From an uncultured Shinella sp. (GTDB taxonomy: Bacteria > Pseudomonadota > Alphaproteobacteria > Rhizobiales > Rhizobiaceae), in NCBI GenBank assembly GCA_946481465.1, contig CAMLOC010000271.1:1-5808 (forward strand): a stretch of DNA of 5,808 bases, written 5' to 3'. Numbering within the stretch: position 1 is the first letter of the stretch; each line of letters starts with the position of its first letter. Below, piece by piece: positions 1-5,638 of the stretch. The position numbers and the translations under genes were made by a program. The notes beneath the pieces were generated by a model. It ran no database searches. It was not told the origin of the DNA and was given only the letters and a program-made list of their open reading frames with translations.

Positions 1-1000
1 CATAGACCGTGCCGATATTCTCGAAGAGCGCGGTCACTTCCCACATCACCCATTGCGACATGCCGTTGATGCGCATGGCAAGGCCGATGGCCACCGCGAC
101 GGCGCCCACCGAGACGTCGCCCGCCATCCAGAAATAGATGCCGATGGCCGCCGTGAAGAACATCGTGATGACGTTGTTGACGTCGATCGAGATGTTGAAC
201 AGCGTGATCAGCCGCATCTGCTTGTGCACGGTGACGAGGAACTCGTTCATGCCTTCGCGAGCATAGCTCTCCTCGCGCCCGGCATGCGAGAACAGCTTCA
301 CCGTCGCGATGTTGGTGTAGCTGTCGACGATCCGGCCGGTCATCATCGAGCGCGCGTCGGCCTGCTCGCGGGAGATCACCATGAGCTTCGGCACGAAGTA
401 GCGCAGGATGGCGAGATAGACGACGAACCACACGAGCAGCGGCACGACGAGGCGCAGGTCCGCCGAGGCGATGACTGCGATCATCGAGACGAAGTAGCTC
501 ACCACGTAGATGAAGACGTCGATGATCTTCATCACCGTCTCGCGCACGGCAAGCGACGTCTGCATGACCTTGGTCGAGACGCGGCCGGCGAACTCGTTGG
601 AGAAGAAGGTCATGCTCTGGCGGATGAGGTAGCGATGCATCTGCCAGCGGGCGATCATCGGGAAATTGCCCGCGAGCGCCTGGTGCATGGTCATCGTGTG
701 CAGCGCGCCGAAGCCCGGAATGACGAGCAGCAGCAGCGCCGCCATCCAGACGAGCGTTCCCCCCTCACGGGCGAGGAACGTATTCGGGTCGCTGTTGGAC
801 AGCCAGTCGATGATGTTGCCGAGGAACTGGAACAGCACGACTTCCGCAATGCCGAGCACCATGGAGCACAGGCCGAGCAGCGCCAGCCAGGGCGCGGCCG
901 GGCGCGTATAGTGCCAGAGGAAGGCGAAAAGGCCTTTCGGAGGCAGCGAGGGCGCCTCGGAAGGATAGGGATTCAAACGTCTTTCGAACCAGCCGAACAT
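1..1000 (-). CDS. ABC exporter, fused permease/ATPase, N-terminal part (truncated by the window edge)
   Basis: This is the N-terminal 333 residues of a leftward protein that stays open to the left edge. It starts MFGWFERRLNPYP at the ATG at 1000, with GGAG (complement of 1007-1010) seven bases upstream. Hydrophobic stretches at about residues 37-65, 82-100, 158-182, 184-205 and 275-305 fit the six-helix membrane domain of a type I ABC exporter (MsbA/multidrug-like). Cytoplasmic segments between them, such as FAGRVSTKVMQTSLAVRETVMK (137-158) and REQADARSMMTGRIVDSYTNI (211-231), resemble the coupling regions of this family. The ATPase domain (Walker A/B, signature) would lie beyond the left edge and cannot be seen, so fusion to an ATPase is inferred from the family. 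The substrate is unknown; lipid, glycan or drug export are all possible. A short ORF with a strong ribosome site precedes it. Confidence 0.85.
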   Translation of the reverse strand, partial: MFGWFERRLNPYPSEAPSLPPKGLFAFLWHYTRPAAPWLALLGLCSMVLGIAEVVLFQFLGNIIDWLSNSDPNTFLAREGGTLVWMAALLLLVIPGFGALHTMTMHQALAGNFPMIARWQMHRYLIRQSMTFFSNEFAGRVSTKVMQTSLAVRETVMKIIDVFIYVVSYFVSMIAVIASADLRLVVPLLVWFVVYLAILRYFVPKLMVISREQADARSMMTGRIVDSYTNIATVKLFSHAGREESYAREGMNEFLVTVHKQMRLITLFNISIDVNNVITMFFTAAIGIYFWMAGDVSVGAVAVAIGLAMRINGMSQWVMWEVTALFENIGTVY

Positions 1001-1022
1001 GGCTTTCTCCGTAATGGAAAGA

Positions 1023-1074
1023 CGGAACCGGCGCGGACGACGCAAAGGGGGCGCGGTCTGGAACGGGGTTCCGG
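1023..1074 (-). promoter_or_regulatory. Competing hairpins just before the ABC exporter start
   Basis: Bases 1058-1064 and 1068-1074 pair as a seven-bp stem (one G-T) with a three-base loop. The arm GGTTCCG (1067-1073) can instead pair with CGGAACC (1023-1029) for seven bp. The two folds exclude each other, and the second ends about 12 bases before the exporter ribosome site at 1007-1010. There is no run of U after either stem, so a classical terminator is not supported. A function in translation control is only inferred, and GC-rich DNA produces such pairings by chance. Confidence 0.25.
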
Positions 1075-1153
1075 CAGGATTGCCGTGGGGCGACGGGAGC
1101 GTCACACGACGACGTAAAATGAAAAGGCGATTGGGAATCTGGTGGCGAGGTGC

Positions 1154-1210
1154 CTACGCGAGAAGAGGCGTAAATCCAGCCGGGAGGCGCGGTCGATACG
1201 TGGTATCCAT
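1154..1210 (-). CDS. Candidate leader peptide upstream of the ABC exporter (18 aa)
   Basis: This short leftward ORF encodes MDTTYRPRLPAGFTPLLA and ends in TAG. Its start is preceded by AAAAGGGAGG (the GGAGG core is the complement of 1217-1221), six bases from the ATG. That is the best Shine-Dalgarno match I found in the window and far better than chance frames usually carry. It lies 153 bases upstream of the exporter start in the same direction, within a gap that otherwise has no gene. The peptide is too short and insufficiently hydrophobic for a membrane protein. Its position suggests a regulatory uORF, or the start of the exporter transcript. The Arg-Pro-Arg-Leu-Pro stretch could slow translation, but this is inference. 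I recognise no homologue. Confidence 0.45.
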   Translation of the reverse strand: MDTTYRPRLPAGFTPLLA

Positions 1211-1216
1211 GGTGAT

Positions 1217-1222
1217 CCTCCC
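1217..1222 (-). promoter_or_regulatory. Strong ribosome binding site of the 18-codon ORF
   Basis: The leftward strand reads GGGAGG here, six bases before the ATG at 1210. It is the reason for calling the short ORF despite its length. Confidence 0.6.
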
Positions 1223-1246
1223 TTTTCTCGCGTTGAAGATGCGCCT

Positions 1247-1275
1247 TGGTAGCCCGAAACGGCGCAATTTGCCAG
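1247..1275 (-). promoter_or_regulatory. Possible leftward promoter for the leader ORF and ABC exporter
   Basis: On the leftward strand CTGGCA (1270-1275, 4 of 6 against TTGACA) is followed after 17 bases by CTACCA (1247-1252). The -10 match is weak. The spacing and the position about 35 bases before the leader ORF fit a sigma-70-type promoter with a short leader. No better candidate was seen between here and trmL. Confidence 0.3.
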
Positions 1276-1418
1276 CCACTTCGTCGCGATTTCGCCTTTC
1301 CGGCCAATTCTGTTGCCTCGCCGCCACATCCGCGACGGGCGCCCGCCTTGCGTCTTTTCGCGCCTCCGCCCGCAAAACCGCATCGCGCTCCGGCCGGAAT
1401 TGCTGTAGGCGAAGCCGC

Positions 1419-1880
1419 ATGTCCGCGCTTCGCATCGCCCTCTACCAGCCCGATATTGCCGGCAATACCGGCACGATCCTGCGTTTTGCCGCCTGCCTCG
1501 GCCTTGCGGTCGACATCATCGAGCCGGCCGGCTTCGACCTGTCCGACCGCAGCCTGAAGCGGGCGGGCATGGACTACCTTGCCGCCGTGGCGCTGACGCG
1601 GCATGTCACCTGGGAGCGGTTCGAGGAGTGGCGAAGGGAAAGCGGCCGCCGCCTCGTGCTCGCCTCCACCAAGGCCGCCGAACGCTACACGGATTTCGCC
1701 TACCAGCCGACGGATATCCTGCTCTTCGGCCGCGAAAGCGCCGGCGTGCCGGACCATGTGCATGACAGGGCGGACGGCCGCGTGCTCATTCCGATGATCG
1801 AGGGGCAGCGCTCCATCAATGTCGCGCTTTCCGCCGCGATGATCTGCGGCGAGGCCCTGCGCCAGACGGGCTTTGCCTGA
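1419..1880 (+). CDS. trmL: tRNA (cytidine(34)-2'-O)-methyltransferase TrmL
   Basis: This is a SPOUT-class, SAM-dependent methyltransferase predicted to methylate the 2'-O of the wobble base (C34 or cmnm5U34) of tRNA-Leu isoacceptors in the cytoplasm. The 153 residues match the usual length (about 155) of this minimal, knot-only family. Motifs are in order: NTGTILRFA (16-24), the RAGMDY segment (48-53), LLFGRESAGVP (101-111), IPM (124-126) and RSINVALSAAM (131-141), the last ones forming the trefoil-knot cofactor pocket. The frame is open upstream to 999, but homology begins at MSALRIALYQPDIAGNTG, so the ATG at 1419 is chosen. Its ribosome site (around TAGGCGAAG) is weak. It is divergent from the exporter and convergent with the MFS gene, and has no obvious operon partner. 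Confidence 0.93.
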   Translation: MSALRIALYQPDIAGNTGTILRFAACLGLAVDIIEPAGFDLSDRSLKRAGMDYLAAVALTRHVTWERFEEWRRESGRRLVLASTKAAERYTDFAYQPTDILLFGRESAGVPDHVHDRADGRVLIPMIEGQRSINVALSAAMICGEALRQTGFA

Positions 1881-1898
1881 CCGCACACGCTTCCGCGC

Positions 1899-1916
1899 CT
1901 TTTCGAATCGCAAAAG
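1899..1916. terminator. Weak hairpin in the convergent trmL/MFS gap
   Basis: CTTTTCG and CGCAAAAG can pair as five A/T-rich bp plus two G-C pairs with one bulged base and a three-base loop. It lies between the stops of two convergent genes (46-base gap), where a bidirectional terminator would be expected. There is no U-run on either side and the stem is weak, so this is only a suggestion. Confidence 0.2.
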
Positions 1917-1926
1917 CACCCTGCCC

Positions 1927-3135
1927 CTAGCCATTGCCCGGCCACAGCCAGCGCAGGGCGAAGGCCGCCACGCCGAAGACCAGCACGACGGAACCGACGA
2001 TGGCATAGGCGCCGTCATAACCCGAGGCGGCGATCAGCGGCTGCGAGACGAGGGGCGAGAGAAACTGGCCGGCAAAGATGCTGGACACCAGCAGGCCCGA
2101 AACGCGGCCGCGCCGGGCCGGCGGGGCGAGCAGCATCGCGGCAGCCGCGAAATTCGGCATGATCGTGCCCATGCAGACACCGGAGACGGCCATGGCCGCG
2201 AGCACGCCGGCATAGCTTTCCGCGGACGAGAGCAGCAGGAACGACAGGCCGGCCGAGACGAAGCCGAGGCCGAAGACCCCCATGATGCCGGCGAGGCGCC
2301 GGAAGGGCGCAAAGGCGAGCGCGCTCACCACGCCGACGAGCTGTCCCGCGCCGATCGCCGTGCCGGCAAGGCTCGGGGCGGAAAAGCCGAGCGATTCGAG
2401 ATAAAACGGAAGCTGCGTCGGGATCATGTAGAAGGCGATCATGTTGACCGCGGCGGCGAGAAACAGCAGGGCGAGCAAGGCGGTGGCATGGCCGTCGAGC
2501 GCCCCTTCCCCCGTGGCAAGGCTTGCCGGTCGCGCCCGGCGCGGCTCCGGCAGGAAGGCGAGCGCCGCCGGCACCAGCAGGATCGCCACCGTGTAGATGA
2601 GGAACGGCCCGCGCCAGTGGACTTCCGCGAGGAAGCCGCCGCCGGTCAGGAAAAGCGTGCCGCCGACCCCGACGAAGGCCTGCTGCAGGCCCATGTAACG
2701 ATCACGCGCCGGCCCTTGAAAGAAATCGCCGACCAGCGCCGTCGTCGCCGTCATGATGCCGCCGACCGCAAGGCCCAGCACGGCGCGCCCGACCAGGAGG
2801 CCGGGCAGCGTATCGAGGACGAGGCCGGAGGCGCCCGCAATGGCGAACAGCGCGAGCGAGACCGTCAGCAGCGGCTTGCGGCCGAAACGATCGACCAGGA
2901 AACCGGCCGCCGGGGAAAACAGCGCGATGAAGACCGCAGGCAGCGTCAGCACCAGCCGGCTGAGCAGCGCGACATTCTCCACATCGGCGAACCGCGCCGC
3001 GATGCCCGGCAGCGAGGCGGAGATCGTCGCGCCCGACATGATGGTGAGCGTGCTGACGAAGAGCAGCGTCGCATTGCGCCGGAACTCCGCCGGAGAGCGG
3101 GCGACTTCCGCTGTCGCATAGTGCTCCGGCTTCAT
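1927..3135 (-). CDS. MFS transporter, 12-helix, drug/H+ antiporter-like
   Basis: This is a 402-residue inner-membrane secondary transporter, the usual length for a 12-helix MFS protein. Hydrophobic helices can be followed from about residue 22 to 397, with a hydrophilic central loop at 196-216 (EPRRARPASLATGEG) dividing the two halves. Motif A is clear as GFLVDRFGRKPLL (78-90). GRAVLGLAVGGIMTATTALVGDF (116-138) fits helix 4 with the conserved Arg. The second half repeats the pattern with RRGRVSGLL (341-349). Its start ATG overlaps the reductase stop by four bases (ATGA) and has GAGG (complement of 3143-3146) seven bases upstream, so translation is probably coupled. Its place in a SoxR-controlled operon suggests export of redox-active or toxic compounds. 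The substrate is inferred and unknown; sugar or metabolite export is possible. Confidence 0.9.
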   Translation of the reverse strand: MKPEHYATAEVARSPAEFRRNATLLFVSTLTIMSGATISASLPGIAARFADVENVALLSRLVLTLPAVFIALFSPAAGFLVDRFGRKPLLTVSLALFAIAGASGLVLDTLPGLLVGRAVLGLAVGGIMTATTALVGDFFQGPARDRYMGLQQAFVGVGGTLFLTGGGFLAEVHWRGPFLIYTVAILLVPAALAFLPEPRRARPASLATGEGALDGHATALLALLFLAAAVNMIAFYMIPTQLPFYLESLGFSAPSLAGTAIGAGQLVGVVSALAFAPFRRLAGIMGVFGLGFVSAGLSFLLLSSAESYAGVLAAMAVSGVCMGTIMPNFAAAAMLLAPPARRGRVSGLLVSSIFAGQFLSPLVSQPLIAASGYDGAYAIVGSVVLVFGVAAFALRWLWPGNG

Positions 3136-3704
3136 GCCGCGACCTCGTCATAGCGGGTCGCGATGCGCGCCGCCTTCAACGCGTTCGCCCACCAGGTCAG
3201 GCGCTTCATCAGGACGGCAAGCTGGCCGGTGAGCTGGCCCGGGCGGAAGGGGTTGCCGACCGGGTCGAAATGCGTCCAGGCATGGGCAAGGCTGACCGTC
3301 TCGCGGATCGCCACCGCATGCAGCTCGGCAAAGACCAGCCGCAACTGCTCGACGGCGCGCAGGCCGCCGGAAACGCCGCCATAGGCGACGAAGGCGATCG
3401 GCTTGGCATGCCACGGCCGGAAGCAGCAATCGATGATCGCCTTCAGCGCGGCCGGATAGGCGTGGTTGTATTCCGGCGTGACGATCAGGAAGGCATCCGC
3501 CTGCGAGATCCGGCTCTCGACCAGCTCCGCCGAGGCCTCGTCGAGGCCGCCGGGCGTGAAGGTCAGCTCCATCGGGTCGATGCGCACGATGTTGAACTGG
3601 CCGAAGCCGGCGAGTTCCGGCTCCAGCCATGCCGCGATCGTGTCGGCAAAGCGCCCTTCGCGGCCGCTGCCATAGATGAGGGCGATCGTCAGTCTGTCAG
3701 TCAT
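3132..3704 (-). CDS. NADPH-dependent FMN reductase-family flavoprotein
   Basis: This 190-residue protein has a flavodoxin-like fold and belongs to the NADPH-dependent FMN reductase family, which includes quinone, chromate and azo reductases. An FMN-phosphate loop is visible as GSGREGR (12-18). The family core TPEYNHAYPAALKAIID (76-92) and the second flavin loop AYGGVSGG (107-114) follow, with a helical C-terminus rich in Trp (WW at 171-172). It should be cytoplasmic and use NAD(P)H to reduce a quinone or similar electron acceptor. Two-electron reduction would avoid superoxide formation, which fits its position directly behind a sox box, but the substrate is not shown by the sequence. The ATG at 3704 has GGAG (complement of 3712-3715) seven bases upstream. 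It is the first gene of the operon with the MFS transporter. Confidence 0.9.
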   Translation of the reverse strand: MTDRLTIALIYGSGREGRFADTIAAWLEPELAGFGQFNIVRIDPMELTFTPGGLDEASAELVESRISQADAFLIVTPEYNHAYPAALKAIIDCCFRPWHAKPIAFVAYGGVSGGLRAVEQLRLVFAELHAVAIRETVSLAHAWTHFDPVGNPFRPGQLTGQLAVLMKRLTWWANALKAARIATRYDEVAA

Positions 3705-3718
3705 GCGTGGGCTCCGTC

Positions 3719-3747
3719 TTGGAAATGCGAGGAGCCGCTGGTATAAA
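3719..3747 (+). promoter_or_regulatory. soxR promoter, overlapping the operon promoter
   Basis: Rightward, TTGGAA (3719-3724) and TATAAA (3742-3747, 5 of 6) are separated by the standard 17 bases. Transcription would start near 3754, inside the sox box, so bound SoxR should block it. This predicts autorepression. The -10 hexamer shares bases 3742-3745 with the -10 of the leftward promoter. Confidence 0.65.
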
Positions 3748-3770
3748 ACCTCAACTTAAGTTGAGGTCAA
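3740..3770 (-). promoter_or_regulatory. SoxR-activated promoter of the reductase-MFS operon
   Basis: Leftward, TTGACC (3765-3770, 5 of 6 against consensus) and TATACC (3740-3745, 4 of 6) are separated by 19 bases (3746-3764), and the sox box fills most of that spacer. A 19-bp spacer with a centred palindrome is the known arrangement for MerR-family promoters, including SoxR, where the activator twists the DNA to realign the two elements. Transcription would start near 3733, giving a leader of about 28 bases with the reductase ribosome site in it. Confidence 0.8.
3749..3766. promoter_or_regulatory. SoxR operator (sox box), perfect 18-bp palindrome
   Basis: CCTCAACTTAAGTTGAGG is a perfect inverted repeat. 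It differs from the E. coli soxS operator, as I recall it (CCTCAAGTTAACTTGAGG), only at two symmetric positions. It lies between soxR and the divergent reductase, 10 bases before the soxR ATG. Its right half also supplies the soxR ribosome site (GAGG, 3763-3766). Confidence 0.93.
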
Positions 3771-3775
3771 CAGCC

Positions 3776-4237
3776 ATGACGGAAAAATGTCCGAAGACCG
3801 GCATGCCCCGGGAACTCAGCGTCGGCGAGGTCGCCGAGCGCAGCGGCATCGCGGTCTCCACCCTGCATTTTTACGAGACGAAGGGGCTGATCCACAGCCA
3901 GCGCAACCGCGGCAACCGGCGGCGCTATCCGCGCAGCATCCTGCGCCGGGTGGCGGTGATCAAGGTGGCGCAGCGCACCGGCATTCCGCTTTCGGAGATT
4001 GCCGACGCCCTGTCGGTCCTGCCGCACGACCGGCCGGTGACGAGCCTCGACTGGCGCAAGCTTTCGGAGATCTGGCACCGCCAGCTCGACGAGCGCATCG
4101 CGAGGCTGACGAAGCTGCGCGACCAGCTCGACGGCTGCATCGGCTGCGGCTGCCTGTCGATGCAGGAATGCCCGCTGCGCAACCCGCTGGACGAACTGGC
4201 CGCGGAGGGGCCGGGCCCGAGACTGCTCGAGCCCTGA
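3776..4237 (+). CDS. soxR: Redox-sensing transcriptional activator SoxR
   Basis: This is a MerR-family activator that senses redox-cycling compounds or superoxide stress through oxidation of a [2Fe-2S] cluster. Its 153 residues match E. coli SoxR (154). The winged-helix DNA-binding part runs from about 14 to 82 (LSVGEVAERSGIAVSTLHFYE, then RNRGNRRRYPRSILRRVAVIKVAQRTGIPL). A dimerisation helix spans about 92-119. The cluster motif CIGCGCLSMQECPLRNP (121-137) provides Cys121, Cys124, Cys126 and Cys132. The C-terminal AEGPGPRLLE also parallels the enterobacterial protein. The frame is open upstream to 3707, but that extension would run through the operator and lacks homology, so the ATG at 3776 with GAGG (3763-3766) is chosen. 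It is divergent from the reductase-MFS operon, its likely target. An extra Cys5 is present; no role is known to me. Confidence 0.97.
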   Translation: MTEKCPKTGMPRELSVGEVAERSGIAVSTLHFYETKGLIHSQRNRGNRRRYPRSILRRVAVIKVAQRTGIPLSEIADALSVLPHDRPVTSLDWRKLSEIWHRQLDERIARLTKLRDQLDGCIGCGCLSMQECPLRNPLDELAAEGPGPRLLEP

Positions 4238-4256
4238 CCTTCTTGACGGGATTGGC

Positions 4257-5537
4257 TCAGTCCAGCCGCGTGGCGAGCAGCTTGTCGACGCGGCGGCCGT
4301 CCATGTCGACGACCTCAAAGCGCCAGCCCTGCGTTTCCGTGACCTCGCCGGTCTTCGGCAGCTTCTGCAGCGATTCGATGACGAGGCCGGCGGCGGTCTG
4401 GTAGCTGCGGCGGCCCGGAAGCTGCAGGCCGAGGCGATCGGCCATCTCGTCGATCGGCATGGAGCCGGCGATCAGCCAGGAGCCGTCCTCGCGCTGCACG
4501 GCATAGTCGTCGTCGCCTTCCTCGATATCGGCGCGGAACACGCCGGCGATCGCCTCCAGCACGTCCGCGGGCGTGATGACGCCTTCGAAATGGCCATATT
4601 CGTCGTGCACCAGCATCATCGGCACTTCGGAGGTGCGCAGCTTGTCGAGCACGCGCATCGCATCCATCGTATCGGGCACGATCGGCGCGGGGCGGATGAA
4701 GCTGCGGATATCGAGCGGCTGGCCGGTGAGCACGGCCGAGAGCAGTTCGCGCTTCTGCACGATGCCGACGATCGTCTCCGGTCCGCCGTCGGCGACCGGC
4801 AGGCGGGAATGCTGGCTCTCGTTGAGGGTCTGGTGGATTTCTTCCACCGTGTCGCCGAGGTCGATCCAGTCGACGTCGTTGCGCGGCGTCATGAGGCCGC
4901 GCGCCTCGCGGTCGGAAAAGCGCATGACGCCGGCGATCATCAGCTTCTCGCCGCCCTCGATGACGCCGGCGGCTTCCGCCTCGGCGACGATCGTCTTGAT
5001 CTCCTCGTCCGTGACGACGCTTTCGGCAACCTCGTGCTGGCCGAGCAGGCGGAAGATCAGCCGCGTCGAGGCGTCGAGGATCCAGACGGCCGGCGCGCCG
5101 ACCTTGGAGAGCAGCGACATGGACGGCGCGACGAGCGCGGCGAAGCGCTCCGGGTTCTTCAGCGCGATCTGCTTGGGCACCAGTTCGCCGACCACCACCG
5201 ACAGATAGGTGATGACGAAGATGACGATACCGTAGCCGAGCGGATCGGCCAGCCAGTCCGGCACACCTTCGGCATAGAGGATGTCACGCAGGCGCCCGCC
5301 GAGCGCGGCACCGGAAAAGGCACCGGCGAGAATGCCGATGAGGGTGATGCCGATCTGGACGGTGGAGAGGAACTTTCCGGGATTGTCCGCCAGCCGCAAG
5401 GCCGCGGCGGCGCCCCGCGAGCCCTGGGCGGCCATGGTTTTCAGGCGCGGCTTTCGCGCGGAGACGATGGAAAGTTCGGAAAGGGCAAAGACCCCGTTGA
5501 AGAGGATGAGGAAGACAGCAATCGCGAGTTCGAACAA
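4257..5537 (-). CDS. CNNM/CorC (HlyC)-family membrane protein with CBS pair
   Basis: This is a 426-residue inner-membrane protein of the hemolysin C/CorC group, whose members are tied to Mg2+ (or Co2+) efflux; older 'hemolysin' names are misleading. The DUF21/CNNM membrane domain covers about 1-180, with helices near 3-22, 58-80, 100-120 and 136-158 and the conserved GELVPKQIAL (117-126). A CBS pair follows: LMTPRNDVDWID to the QKREL region (215-265), and about 283-335 including HDEYGHFEGVITPADVLEAI (311-330). The C-terminal CorC_HlyC domain is at about 345-425. The start is TTG (5537), because MFELAIAVFLILFNGVFALSEL aligns with the family N-terminus and no ATG or GTG lies in frame upstream. 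No good ribosome site precedes it. The gene converges on soxR with a 19-base gap. Confidence 0.9.
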   Translation of the reverse strand: MFELAIAVFLILFNGVFALSELSIVSARKPRLKTMAAQGSRGAAAALRLADNPGKFLSTVQIGITLIGILAGAFSGAALGGRLRDILYAEGVPDWLADPLGYGIVIFVITYLSVVVGELVPKQIALKNPERFAALVAPSMSLLSKVGAPAVWILDASTRLIFRLLGQHEVAESVVTDEEIKTIVAEAEAAGVIEGGEKLMIAGVMRFSDREARGLMTPRNDVDWIDLGDTVEEIHQTLNESQHSRLPVADGGPETIVGIVQKRELLSAVLTGQPLDIRSFIRPAPIVPDTMDAMRVLDKLRTSEVPMMLVHDEYGHFEGVITPADVLEAIAGVFRADIEEGDDDYAVQREDGSWLIAGSMPIDEMADRLGLQLPGRRSYQTAAGLVIESLQKLPKTGEVTETQGWRFEVVDMDGRRVDKLLATRLD

Positions 5538-5596
5538 GGACTGTGAGCCGTGCTTGAGAACCGCAACGGCGCCTTTCTGTTGATGACGATGGCCGC

Positions 5597-5625
5597 AAGA
5601 TAAGGGTGGGGCGGGCCGCCGTCAA
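5597..5625 (-). promoter_or_regulatory. Promoter of the CNNM/CorC-family gene
   Basis: Leftward, TTGACG (5620-5625, 5 of 6) and TATCTT (5597-5602, 4 of 6) are separated by exactly 17 bases. This fits the rhizobial housekeeping consensus (CTTGAC-N17-CTATAT) well. The start would be near 5590, with a leader of about 53 bases before the TTG start codon. Confidence 0.6.
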
Positions 5626-5638
5626 TCGAACTTGCCGA

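Larger units (their letters stand above)
1001..1418. other. Divergent intergenic region between the ABC exporter and trmL
   Basis: These 418 bases separate the leftward exporter from rightward trmL. Apart from the leader ORF, its ribosome site, the weak promoter and the pairing segments listed separately, I see nothing convincing. Two leftward frames of 93 codons cross it, but their starts have no ribosome site and their translations are Arg-rich and low in recognisable structure. No clear promoter for trmL was found. Confidence 0.6.

Noticed and set aside
53..1117. Rightward open frame of 354 codons
   Set aside because: It is antisense to the ABC exporter, rich in Asp, His, Arg and Glu, with no domain and no ribosome site. 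It is a by-product of high GC and third-position bias.
999..1418. Upstream extension of the trmL frame
   Set aside because: It would add 140 Arg-rich residues to a family of about 155 residues. The methyltransferase homology begins exactly at 1419.
1102..1435. Two overlapping leftward frames of 93 codons in the exporter-trmL gap
   Set aside because: Neither long start has a ribosome site and the translations look random. Only the last 18 codons of one frame, with their own strong ribosome site, are kept as the leader candidate.
1873..3153. Rightward open frame of 426 codons
   Set aside because: It is antisense to the MFS gene and its translation is a highly charged Arg/Glu/Gln string without family features. 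The opposite strand encodes a clear 12-helix transporter.
3707..3775. Upstream start for soxR at 3707
   Set aside because: The extension would translate the sox box and the promoter -10, and SoxR homologues begin near 3776.
4238..4256. Possible terminator between soxR and the CNNM/CorC gene
   Set aside because: No hairpin or U-run is visible in the 19-base convergent gap.
4590..5546. Rightward open frame of 318 codons antisense to the CNNM/CorC gene
   Set aside because: It has Asp/His/Arg-rich composition typical of GC-rich shadow frames, whereas the leftward strand has convincing DUF21 and CBS motifs.
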